Source: Gracilaria caudata (lineage: Eukaryota > Rhodophyta > Florideophyceae > Gracilariales > Gracilariaceae). Taken from it: DNA of 14,806 nucleotides. The notes under the pieces were generated by a model. It was given only the letters and a program-made list of their open reading frames with translations, ran no database searches and was not told the origin of the DNA. The translations under genes and the position numbers were made by a program. The DNA lies in assembly GCA_030374735.1 (NCBI GenBank), contig JASCIV010000666.1, forward strand, positions 1 through 14,806, read 5' to 3'. Below are positions 1 to 8,413 of this stretch, one piece after another. How positions within the stretch are numbered: position 1 is the first letter of the stretch; each line of letters starts with the position of its first letter.

Positions 1-38
1 ACAAGATTGTTGTTCTCAGTTGTCTATAGGAGTATGAT

Positions 39-188
39 ATTGCAAGCCTATTGCATTTTTCTGAGCCTATTGCAATGATATTGCAAACTACCAAGTGCAT
101 TGCAATATGTATTGCAGATGAAACGAAAGGAGCAATCTGTATTGCTTATTGCATTTTCATGAGCAATATATTGCAATTTAATTGTCGG
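39..188. repeat. Imperfect 30-bp tandem repeat built on ATTGC/GCAAT
   Basis: The word ATTGC starts at 39, 50, 69, 80, 99, 111, 141, 148 and 170. Its complement GCAAT starts at 72, 102, 132, 163 and 173. The main series (39-69-99 and 50-80-111-141-170) repeats every 29-31 bp, giving about five decayed units. The core of each unit is roughly an ATTGCAAT palindrome, three bases, then TATTGCA. The two ATTGC words in a unit are 11-12 bp apart. It may be a minisatellite or an array of protein-binding sites. No gene is convincingly attached to it. Confidence 0.7.
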
Positions 189-992
189 TAGCCCTGGTTG
201 TAGGCGAACAAGGTAGTATGGAGTTCCACCAGGTTTTGCACTTGTTGTTCTGCCTCGCGGCGAACACAAGAGATTTTAAGTGAGCAAACTGGTTGGTAGC
301 AGATGTAAAGCGTTGCAAAATGATGTTGGAAAAAGTTTTTTGTGTTTCGTGTCATGTGAAAAAGCAATCGTAGATGACATTCAGGAGCACGAAAAAGTGT
401 TGTGAACATTATGCGGTAATGATAGGGGAACTGCCCAGTGAGTGCGTCTTTGCTTTGAAGAAAGAATCCGCCTTTTTGTATCTCCATGATCTGCTCCCCC
501 AAATGAGTCCGACATGATCCAGGTATGCACTGTTCTGGCAGAAAGGTTTCCGTTTTCAATTGCCGTGTGCATGCGAGTGGAAAACACGCTGGAATCAACT
601 ACGTGTTTGTGGAGGTTGACGGGTGTGTGTTGGAATGGCTTTTCATGGAACGAAGAAGATATTTTATCATGCGGGCGAATGGTGACGCTACGGAGACGTG
701 TTGGGACTGCCATGTGAATCAAAGTGTCATGCTGACAGACGCTGACATGTGGACAGCTACTGGCACATATGCAGTGTGAGTTGGATGTTATGGACACCTC
801 CTCAATGAGATCATTGTCAGCACAGAGCAGACAGTGTACCTATTTCCTCTCGCCACAATTCTGTCCTTTTCATTCACCAACTCTTCGCTGCGATCAACAG
901 ATACAGTTCTCATCATTCAGAGTCTTCCTTCGGAATTCCTTCATTCTTCACAGTCAGTCTTTTTCATCCACCCTTTCCCTCTCTTTTGGACT
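189..992. other. Non-coding stretch, no convincing gene
   Basis: Only short overlapping open frames on both strands are present. The most protein-like is an ATG-started frame at 525-779 (+, 84 codons) with the segment NYVFVEVDGC. It has no recognisable domain and no paralog in the window. A minus-strand frame ending at 146 has its first ATG near 487. I see no RNA gene. The stretch from about 790 to 990 is pyrimidine-rich on the plus strand. Confidence 0.5.
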
Positions 993-1072
993 CATTGGGG
1001 GATTGCTGGTGGCTATCTGAACTCTTTATTTTTTCATGGGGGTTGCTGGTGGCTTTCTGAACTGCATTTGTT
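993..1072 (+). repeat. 40-bp tandem direct duplication
   Basis: Two adjacent units of 40 bp (993-1032 and 1033-1072) share the core GCTGGTGGCT followed by TCTGAACT, at identical offsets. They differ by scattered substitutions. The period is not a multiple of three, so translated frames across it are not repeats of each other. This argues against coding here. Confidence 0.65.
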
Positions 1073-1275
1073 TGCATTCAACCAGCTGAGGCTCTCGCCC
1101 TCTTGGCCCCACGCTGTCCGAGAGTCTTCTCTTGCTATTGAGGAGACGCCTGGGGCAGCACGTGTACCCAATTGTTGCAATAAACTCCCGTCTATTGCGT
1201 TCTACACCTCAGGATCTGGCACCATATCAAGCTAAGCGGCCGATAATACGGGGGGAAAATGTCTCGTCTAGGGGA

Positions 1276-1608
1276 ATGTGGAAGGCCTCTCATGTAGCTC
1301 AGGGGCGAATGGATAGGTTGTGGGCAAAGGCTGTGGTCGAGCTTAGCTCACAGAGAGGGAAGGTGCGTTCGTCGAGCTGTTCAACTGTAATTGTACACTG
1401 TCACTTTCCTCCATTGACAGCTTTTTTTTTTAGGACGCCACAGTCGCTCTCCAACGTCCTCTACAAATGTGATCCAACGTCAAACTATGAAGGTACTTTT
1501 GAATTTGTTCGGCTGACAGTTCCTCTCCCCCAAATGAGGAATCATTTTAGTTTGGAAGCTCCGTGTCCACGACGTGACTATGACGTCTTCCTCCACCAAC
1601 TTTTCTGA
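1276..1608 (+). CDS. Doubtful ORF, possibly a gene fragment with a short intron
   Basis: A 110-codon open frame starts at an ATG (MWKASHVAQ) and stops at 1606-1608. It contains the plausible-looking stretch GRMDRLWAKAVVELSSQRGK. Immediately after that Lys comes AAG|GTGCGT (GT at 1363). 71 bp later comes a ten-T run ending in TTTAG (AG at 1432-1433). This resembles a small GT-AG intron, but the spliced frame ends after only about 12 more codons. The unspliced frame continues to 1608. No domain is recognised and there is no paralog in the window. It may be a decayed gene, an exon of a larger gene, or chance. Confidence 0.2.
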   Translation: MWKASHVAQGRMDRLWAKAVVELSSQRGKVRSSSCSTVIVHCHFPPLTAFFFRTPQSLSNVLYKCDPTSNYEGTFEFVRLTVPLPQMRNHFSLEAPCPRRDYDVFLHQLF

Positions 1609-2283
1609 TCATTTAATCACGACGTAACTTCTTAAAAGAATTGCTCACCGTGCTTTCTGGGTCACGATTTCCTTTCAGTACAAAGGTTCGCACGTACACC
1701 ATACACTCAGTCGAGTGAAGCATCAAGATTATGAATCACCTAATGTTACTGATCGGGTAATCTAGTAGCCGATGAATTCAGTTTGATTCACTGTCAGTTG
1801 GAAAATTGTGTAGCGGGATGACGTGTTGGGAGTTAGAGAGGGAAGGTAGTTCGGTGTGCATTAGCTCTTGGATTGTCAGCAAATCTATGATTGTCTTTCT
1901 TTTGTGAAAAGCAGTCTCTTTATTCCTAGACTTCTCAAGAACACACTCTCATAGTTTGAATGTATACATTGTCAGCGGATGAGACAACGGGAACTTCACT
2001 CAACACGCAATGATCGAGCTCCTTGATTTGTCCTTACGTGTCGTCACTTGTGTGAACGAGCACTGAATTGAGTGAGCCTTGGAATTAGTACTTAAGCCAA
2101 CTGCTCACCAACCACAGCTCCTCGCATTGCTCTGGTCGCAGCCCTCAAGCCTACATTCGCCACACATCTTCAACATCCCAGGTATCGTCTGCATCGTTCT
2201 CCAGTTCAATCGCTATTTTCTCACAAAGGAGAGAAGGGGGCTGCCATTCAAGCTTTTTTTTTCTTTGCTCTTCGGTACTTACT
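1609..2283 (+). promoter_or_regulatory. Upstream region and probable 5' leader of the first RRM gene
   Basis: No gene is seen here. ACGT-core sites resembling bZIP targets cluster in and just upstream of it: TGACGTCT at 1581, ACGTAA near 1622 and TGACGTG near 1819. A stop-free stretch in the frame of the downstream gene runs from 2089 but lacks an ATG. The last 30 bp before the start hold a nine-T run (2254-2262) within a pyrimidine-rich tract. That tract could be leader sequence or the end of a 5' UTR intron. I cannot place the transcription start. Confidence 0.35.
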
Positions 2284-3024
2284 ATGGATCTTGAGCATGC
2301 CGAAATGGAATCGAAGCCGGATAACGTTTTATTCATGAAGGGGTCGGACATTCTGATGACCGACCCAGGAGCGGAATTTGAGGATCTGTGTGGGTTGGCA
2401 CACAATGAGGGGTATTACCCCGTAAAACTCGAACAGTGGCTGAACAGAAACTCGTGTGAAAGTTCTGTTCAGAGCCCGACGCCGAGTCCGGGGAATAAGG
2501 ACTCAGAAGTTTTCTTCGTTGACGACTGTGGAGATGTGCTCATGACATTTCCATGGTTGGCCTTCGACTTGGTCCGGCGCATGGCCATCAAGAAGGGCTA
2601 CAAGTCGCAGCCCATCTCCAAGTGGTTGCGACGAAACGAGCGAGGGTCCCCACGATCGCCAAGGAGCAACCGAGGATCACCCCGGAGTTCCCAATCGCCA
2701 AGGAGCTCTGGAACGGGAACAAGCGGGACCAATGGTTCTGAAGATCGAATAGCGGGCGTGGCAGGGGGTATACGTAAGCCATCTCCAAAACTACTATTCA
2801 CCCACCTGCCGCTCCGCTTCTTCAGGTCGAACGAACTTCAGGACTTCTTGCAGAAGTACAAGGTGGAGCCCACAGAAATCAGAATGTGGGGGCGGGGCTT
2901 CTGCGAGAGTTTGCGTAGGGCAGTGGTGAGCTTACAGAGCTCAGAAGATTCCGAAACAGTGATGAAGAATCTTCGATCTGAGTACCCCTACGAAAGCATT
3001 AAAGTGCTGGAGATGAAGGAGTAG
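2284..3024 (+). CDS. Protein with duplicated N-terminal module and divergent RRM
   Basis: This 246-residue protein starts at an ATG in good context (A at -3, G at +4) and ends in two consecutive TAG codons. Residues 13-56 and 74-118 are two copies of one module. They align with a single one-residue gap and share D-[IV]-L-M-T-x-P, an F four residues later, then A, G-Y and W-L-x-R-N at fixed spacing. Residues 120-150 are a Ser/Arg/Pro/Gly linker with repeated GSPRS. Residues 168-246 resemble an RRM: strand-like KLLFTHLP at the RNP2 position and RRAVVSL at the RNP1 position without the usual aromatics. The C-terminal layout is shared with the genes at 10685-11416 and 14249-14806. RNA or protein binding is inferred from fold resemblance only. 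I do not recognise the N-terminal module. No intron is needed. Confidence 0.85.
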   Translation: MDLEHAEMESKPDNVLFMKGSDILMTDPGAEFEDLCGLAHNEGYYPVKLEQWLNRNSCESSVQSPTPSPGNKDSEVFFVDDCGDVLMTFPWLAFDLVRRMAIKKGYKSQPISKWLRRNERGSPRSPRSNRGSPRSSQSPRSSGTGTSGTNGSEDRIAGVAGGIRKPSPKLLFTHLPLRFFRSNELQDFLQKYKVEPTEIRMWGRGFCESLRRAVVSLQSSEDSETVMKNLRSEYPYESIKVLEMKE

Positions 3025-5139
3025 TAGGTACGTTAAAACTATTGTATGTCATCTTCATCTGCTCCTGAGCCATCTGCGCTTGTGCGCTTACCTTGCCAAG
3101 AGTTTGAGGTGCACAAAGTGGATGGCGGTAGATGAGAGTGGAGGTCTTTGTAGAATAGCCTTTTGTAAATTGTGACTGAAAAGAAACAAATGCCCGCTTG
3201 CTACTTAAGTAGGGACGCTAAGGGGATGAGAACAATGAAAAATGGTAGCGTGCAAGACGAAAGAATTTTGGGTGCTTGAACGCACACATTACATGATGTG
3301 TGTATGCCTTTACAATGCGATTTTTTCATGTCTAGCTCTTGTCGATGCTTCGATGAACTTTGGTTTTGTTGAAAGTTCAAGTACATTAACTGCACGCCCT
3401 GTGTCACAAGCGAGCAAAGCGCCAATAGCTCAACCGTTTTCAATAAGTTTCGGTACGTTTCATACTCATACTCGAAATCTGTCTTCTGTTTGGGAAACTT
3501 TCCCGCGGACTGGAGACTCTGGAAATATACAGATGTATAGAACGACAATACTTTTGCAAACTTAACACCGAGGTCGTCTCAGAAGCGTTTGGTCTGGAGG
3601 ATTATCATGCACGGAAAACATGTTGTTTACCCAGTACAACAAAAACGGTTTGGCTCCGATATTCCCTGGGGGTTTTCGCGCCTTAGATCTCTTTAAATGT
3701 TTGGCGGTTGGAACCCGGTATGGTTCGGAACAGATCCGCACAAAACATTTAGCAAAAGAAAGAGAACACTTATACGACAACTATCATAGTTGAACTACTG
3801 GTTGATATTCATAGTTGATGATCCACGACAGCGCACAGAGCCATTCACATATTATATTCCCAGTCTCCCGAGTGTTCTTATCGATCAACATCCACATTTC
3901 GCCTTTATAAAGCTTGGCCAAGACGAGATATTAGCAGATGTTTCGCGCGACCAACAAAGACAGTGAAGCGGAAGAGGTGAACCTCCCGCCCAAGAATACA
4001 GCTTTGATTGCTGACTATCAAACTGCCATAAGTTGACACCCCTTACACGTCCGGTACGTATGTTAACTGGACACGTAGTATAGGTCAACGTCTTTACTTC
4101 GATCTCCGCCACACTTCCTTCATCGACTTTCCCGATCTCGAAGAGCTATCTTTATTGCTCACAACATAGCAAAGCATCTGTTCGGTTCCTCTTCACAGCT
4201 TCGTCCCTCCTATAGTTCCTTGGCACGAACCGTTATCTATATCTCGATTCGTAACCGCGCACGAACGACGATTGCGGAAACGCCATCACCATCAACGCTC
4301 TCTCGTCACATCTGCCCTCCGCGCGTCAAGGACACCCGACCTTCGTAAGCAACCCGCACACGCCCTTGCACAAAGCACCAGCTGCTCGTTGCTTTCCATC
4401 TATCGTGCTTCCTTCTACACCTCTCTGACAAGTTGGTAGTCGACTATCGTACCCTGCGCGTATATTAGTGAAATAAGCGAAGGATGTTCTGGTGGTGTGG
4501 TCGACACTGTTGTCATCAGAAATATGTGTTCGGAGATATTTCTTGCTGGCCCTCTCAATCAAACGCGTTCGGAGATTCAGCACATCATGGGTGTGTTTAA
4601 CACGAACTCGTGTACCTTCGATTTGCGTGACGGTTGGGCGGCGGGAATGACGTTCTCGAGATTTGACTGACATCAACATGGACATTGTTAATGTGATTGG
4701 AGGGTAGATGGTAACAAGTGATGATGAGACAGCTCAAAGCAGTGAGCAGGATCAGTTCGGCTCGTAAGGTGGTGTGACTCTTATTCTGATTGGACTGCGA
4801 CGAAGGCGTTACACATCGAGCTGGATTTGTGAAAAACATCCTACCGGGACATATGCCATTTCCAATGGTGAAGAGCAATGGAAATGGAACATCTGGCAGC
4901 GGGAGAGAAAGTCCACTCGCGTCAACGTCGCACTGCCTGTCGCGAGAGCATTGATTGAAGTGGTGGCCGTACAGTTTACCGTGGGTGTAAAACATTTCAC
5001 GCTGGGGAGGATTTGAACAACGGGGGCAAGAAGGTGGTGGGAAACAAAGAGATTTGGGTGATAGGAAAGTTTTAGGCGGAATCACAGCGGAAGAGGTTAA
5101 GAATGTCTGTGGCAGATTACCGGAATCCGTCTTTTGGAG
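3025..5139. other. Long intergenic stretch without a convincing gene
   Basis: Short open frames occur on both strands. A stop-free frame without ATG runs from 4079 to 4348 on the plus strand and is Ser/Arg/Pro-rich. It could be an exon, but nothing else supports it. The long minus-strand frame at 4597-5439 begins with TTG, and its first ATG is near 5343. It runs antisense through the promoter module and has no recognisable domain. No RNA gene, mobile element or terminal repeat was found by eye. Confidence 0.5.
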
Positions 5140-5466
5140 AGTGACGAGGTGTTTGTGAGGAATCTTGGGAGAGTTGGAGCGAGTCTCATGGGGCTTAGGG
5201 ATGAGTGCGGAGAGTGTGAGTGAAGGCAGCCCCAAGCCGTGCCCAAGGGGAGGGAAGTATGGCGTGCGGCGAGCGGAGGGAGCTTCGTTTGGGGTGGTGG
5301 TGATGTCGACACGTGGACACATGAACAGTTTTGATGTCCACGGCATGACCTCAGTGACGTCACCGGCAAACGTTTCGTTGGCAACTGATTGGCGCAAATA
5401 TAGAAAAAGGCTCGAACAAGTTGTCTGTATTCCCTTCAATTCGCACGCGTGCGTGGCACGTGTGCA
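5140..5466 (+). promoter_or_regulatory. Promoter module, copy 1 (CRE + CCAAT + TATA-like)
   Basis: In order, the module holds a CACGTG G-box (5310-5315), the CRE palindrome TGACGTCA (5355-5362) and an inverted CCAAT box within ACTGATTGGCGCA (ATTGG at 5388-5392). A TATA-like AAATATAGAAAAA (5396-5408) follows, then AGTTGTCTGTATTCC (from 5419) and CGTGCGTGGCACGTGTGCA (5448-5466). Copies 2 (7789-7953) and 3 (9605-9840) keep the CRE, CCAAT and AGTTGTCTGTATTCC elements in the same order. The 5' part (GTGTTTGTGAGGAAT, near 5150) is shared only with copy 3. It lies about 0.5 kb upstream of the ATG at 5949. Promoter function is inferred from the known element types and from conservation. A start site near 5425-5440 would suit the TATA-like element. 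Confidence 0.65.
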
Positions 5467-6600
5467 TTGAATTCAAGAACTAGATTGAATAGATGTCATG
5501 CGTGTACGCCAGTGCCACATTTCCAATACAAAGTTATCGCGTCTTTCCCACGTTCAGTCGGCACGTCGCTCGTCAGCTCGCGCTGAGTACGCCTCTCCCA
5601 CCTCCGCCATGCGTTCCCGTCGCGCCACCACCGCTATGCCCCCGCGCCTCTCCCGCCTCTCCCTCATCTCGCGCCACTCGCGCCGTGCGCCGGCGCCTCT
5701 GCCTCGCCGTGCGGGACGCATGGCGGGAGCGCGATGGTAGTTATCACGCACTCGTGCCGACAGCACTCTCCGCTCACGCACTTCCAATTCACCCACTGAC
5801 ATAATTTGGTCTGCGAACCCAGGCTCCCAACCCTTATGGTCCCTACACATTGCCCGAACGCTCCTCCGCTTCGACAGCTCTCGCACTCACTTCTTCCCTC
5901 CCTTCCCACACACATCCGTTTGTCCACAATCCTGTCTTGACTTTCGAAATGCGTCCTTCAAACATGAACCGCGGCCATGTCATTCTGCCGAGCCTTGGCG
6001 TATCGACGGAGCTCGATTCGTTCCAACTCGCTCCATCGCTGGCGAACGCGATGAATTCCTCTACCGCAGCCACCCCACTCTCGCACACACACCCCTCATC
6101 AGCTCCTCCGAATTCTGCATCGGCCCCGCATCCGGCAAATGGGCTCGGCGCAACACCTTCGCAGTCCCAGCAGCCGGTGATCCCGCCGCCACCATACCCC
6201 CCATCGCCGCCGCGCCGCGGGTGGAAACGCTGCTCGCTCTGGATGTGCGACAGCGCTGAAAACCTGCCCACCTTCACTGAGTCGCCGCCGCCGCCGCCTC
6301 CGAAGCGGCGACGAACTCACCGCTCAGTTCGCGACCGCACGGTCGCTCGAACGCTCTCCCCATCAGAGCGGCGCCGGTGGAAAAGGCAGCGCTTCTTGCG
6401 CCTTACGCGCGCAATGGATAAGGGGATGGGTCTGGTTTTGGGAAGCACCGAGCGCGACCGTCGCGCCGCGGTTTCCGAGGCCAATCGGAAGGAAGCGGCT
6501 CGCTTCCTATCTTCTGATGAGGTGCGACGCGCAGTGAAACAGGTTCAAAACATCATTGAACATCTGCGCCGGAGCAAAGGTTGTAAGTACTGGAGACATG
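5294..6600 (+). repeat. Tandem segmental duplication, unit 1
   Basis: Promoter, leader and most of the gene match unit 2 (about 7779-9115) in the same order and orientation. The offset is 2475 bp at the CCAAT box, 2430 bp at the leader ATG and 2465 bp at the start codon. The leader shares a conserved stretch from 5493 (ATGTCATGCGTGTACGCC) and GC-rich CGCGCCTC words. Similarity fades near 6585. The ~1.1 kb between the units shows no evident similarity to anything else here. Confidence 0.8.
5467..5948 (+). other. Probable 5' leader with upstream ATGs
   Basis: Between the promoter module and the gene start lies ~480 bp, GC-rich and partly built of CGCGCCTC-like words. Two overlapping upstream ATGs at 5493 and 5498 sit in a block that is nearly identical in unit 2 (7923 and 7928). 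Their open frames run to 5804 and 5740. The predicted peptides agree between units for only about 10 residues, so DNA conservation rather than a conserved peptide is the simpler reading. An intron in this leader cannot be excluded. Confidence 0.45.
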
Positions 6601-6668
6601 TACGCATTACGGCGTTGCCGTCGGCTCCGGCATTGAGCGTTCTTTTGGATGATGCGGTGGAAAAATAA
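5949..6668 (+). CDS. Unrecognised Pro-rich and basic protein, paralog 1
   Basis: This 239-residue protein begins MRPSNMN. The ATG at 5949 is chosen because the frame upstream opens only with a TTG, and the paralog starts at the matching ATG with the same MRPS. Residues 40-90 are Ser/Pro/Ala-rich, and residues 89-102 hold the conserved PRRGWKRC and LWMCDS. A run of six prolines (113-118) precedes KRRRTHR, a likely nuclear localisation signal. Residues 126-208 are a strongly basic, probably helical region with conserved RSVRDRTVAR, WKRQRFLRLTRAMD and EANRKEAARFL. Codons differ from the paralog mostly at third positions there, which shows selection on the protein. A perfect donor-like GTAAGT lies at 6583-6588, just where similarity ends. 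The last ~25 residues could therefore be intron read-through. A nuclear or nucleic-acid role is inferred from composition only, and no leucine zipper is seen. Confidence 0.8.
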   Translation: MRPSNMNRGHVILPSLGVSTELDSFQLAPSLANAMNSSTAATPLSHTHPSSAPPNSASAPHPANGLGATPSQSQQPVIPPPPYPPSPPRRGWKRCSLWMCDSAENLPTFTESPPPPPPKRRRTHRSVRDRTVARTLSPSERRRWKRQRFLRLTRAMDKGMGLVLGSTERDRRAAVSEANRKEAARFLSSDEVRRAVKQVQNIIEHLRRSKGCKYWRHVRITALPSAPALSVLLDDAVEK

Positions 6669-7788
6669 GAAAGAACCCGTTCCCGCCGTCCTGTAACACT
6701 TGTTCATCTGCTTCGAAAACTGGGTTCAAGAGATAAGCCAGTCGAAATGGATCCCTTCTGGAGACGTCTTGTCTTGTCTTGTAAAGGAATAGCACCTTTC
6801 TCAAGTGGCACGGTAAAGTTGTAACCACGTTGAAGTAAAGTGGTGACTTTTTCATCACCATTGTGCACATTACACCTCTTCTCTTCCTCGTTCTTTCCAT
6901 GCAGACATTGCTCAATTTTTCTAAGCTACGCCTTGCTGGTAATCGCTTTGCTTTGAAACAGCTTAAGCACCTCTTTTTGTCCCAGTAGCTGAAAAGCAAT
7001 ACGTGCTTCTGCTACCATTCATGTGTTAGACGAAATGAAATGAAAAGCCATCGCCCATTGCCACCTTCGTACCATCACTTTCGTGTCCGTCAAATCCCAG
7101 ATCAAGTTGGATACCGATTTGAGTGCTCGTGCTTTCTCTGCTGATCTGCCGTAGCCCGTTTTCGCTGTAGTGTCCTTACGGTATCCACATGATGGATTTC
7201 TTTTCTTCACGTGCCTCTTTTCCGGCTGTCTGTCGCTGCAAGTCCAGATTCTCTCCGATGAAAGCTCCCTAGATGGTAAGCGTGGTGCAATTTGCATCGA
7301 CGCGACAAGGAAAACGGCAACATGATGGTCCCTGTTATCGATCCCTCGAGCATTTGTCACACGTATATAACTACTTTACACAACGTTCGATGGCGCTAAA
7401 ATCAAGCGCACAAGCGGGGAGACGGCGCATGTTTTGGGCAGAGCTTCGAGCGGATGATGTGGGGTTCCGACATTGGGGACTTTGGTTTCGGTTGCTTGTG
7501 GATGTGGGGCTGGTCCCCACGGCGGGGGGGGGGGTTGGCCCATTTCGCTGGAGAAGCGAGAAGAGTTCCTTTGTTCTCGGCGAAGAGCTAGCTGTCACGA
7601 TGGGAGCAGCTGTGGGAGCGGTAAGAAGACGGCTGTCGCTAGTGAGAAGACAACTCGACTCGTACATTCGTGTCCGCGTGGCATACTCTGCGTGGTGTCC
7701 ACGTCCACCTTCCTTCCTACATACCTGCGCATCTTTTGCACATACACACCAAAGATGACAGTCTTTCATCACTTTGCGGTGTGGTAGC
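6669..7788. other. Intergenic stretch between duplicated units
   Basis: No convincing gene is seen. TATATAA lies at 7364-7370, shortly before an ATG at 7390 whose frame has no recognisable content. An eleven-G run lies at 7524-7534. Minus-strand frames at 6607-6999 and 7371-7796 lack domains and paralogs. Confidence 0.5.
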
Positions 7789-7953
7789 GTCCACATGTGG
7801 ACACATGAATGGTTATGATGTCAACGGCATGACGTCAGCTGGGAACGCATTGTGGGCAACTGATTGGCGCAAATACAAAAAATACTGGAAAAAAGTTGTC
7901 TGTATTCCCTTCAATTGAATGCATGTCATGCGTGTACGCCTGTGCCACCTTTC
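7789..7953 (+). promoter_or_regulatory. Promoter module, copy 2
   Basis: It begins with the perfect 14-bp palindrome GTCCACATGTGGAC (7789-7802). TGACGTCA (7830-7837), ATTGG (7863-7867, within AACTGATTGGCGCAAATA), an A-rich TATA-like stretch (7871 onward) and AGTTGTCTGTATTCC (from 7894) follow. The spacing from CRE to CCAAT (33 bp) and from CCAAT to AGTTGTC (31 bp) equals that of copy 1. It lies ~550 bp upstream of the ATG at 8414. The module ends in the block with upstream ATGs at 7923 and 7928. Confidence 0.65.
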
Positions 7954-8082
7954 CGCTTCAAATTGTCGTGTCTCGGTCTGAGGTACAATCGGCACGGCAC
8001 GGCACCTTCCTCGTCAACGCGCGCCGAGTGCGCTTCTCCTGCCGTCTCAATTCGACCTCACCGCGCCGCCACCGCTATGCCC

Positions 8083-8150
8083 CGCGCCTCACTCGCGCCT
8101 CCCGCGCCTCCCGCGCCTCTCGCGCCTCTCGCGCCGTGCGCCGTGCGCCG
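8083..8150 (+). repeat. CGCGCCTC[CT] 9-bp short tandem repeat in leader
   Basis: Successive units CGCGCCTCC, CGCGCCTCC, CGCGCCTCT and CGCGCCTCT (8094-8129) are flanked by degenerate copies and then by CGCCGTG words. Unit 1 has scattered related words at 5642-5710, so the array expanded or contracted after the duplication. It lies in the probable 5' leader. Confidence 0.7.
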
Positions 8151-8413
8151 TCGCCTCACCCTCGCGGCGTGGGAAGCATAGGGAGAGGCGATGGTGATTC
8201 TCACGCACGCTCGTCGACAGCGCGCTCCGCTCACTCTCTTGCACTTCAGCCACTGACACACGCCGGCCTGTGCCAACCCTCCTCTACCACCCCCTCTCAC
8301 CCCTCTTCCTCGTACGAACGGCCCCTCCTCCGCTTTCCACATTCTCCGTACTCCACTCCCCCACACTCCTGCTCTACAACCTTCAATCGAAAATTTCTGT
8401 TTCCTCTTTCGAC

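Noticed and set aside
146..487. Minus-strand ORF of ~113 codons near the left edge
   Set aside because: It runs through the ATTGC repeat, lacks recognisable domains and has no paralog.
525..779. Plus-strand 84-codon ORF
   Set aside because: It has somewhat protein-like composition but no domain, paralog or regulatory context. A partial gene cannot be excluded.
4597..5439. 280-codon minus-strand open frame
   Set aside because: It begins with TTG, with the first ATG near 5343. It runs antisense through promoter copy 1 and has no domain. The partial resemblance to minus frames at copies 2 and 3 is explained by DNA conservation of the promoter module.
5850..5948. N-terminal extension of paralog 1 upstream of the ATG at 5949
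   Set aside because: The extension opens with TTG rather than ATG and is not conserved in the paralog. Both copies share MRPS at an ATG.
7524..7534. Run of eleven G as a quadruplex or functional site
   Set aside because: It is a single homopolymer that is length-unreliable in sequencing. There is no second G-tract pattern around it.
7371..7796. Overlapping 100-160-codon frames on both strands
   Set aside because: There is no conservation or domain. The frames cross an eleven-G run and end inside the promoter module.
8270..8413. N-terminal extension of paralog 2
   Set aside because: It opens with GTG. Its sequence does not match the upstream frame of paralog 1, and the shared ATG at 8414 is better.
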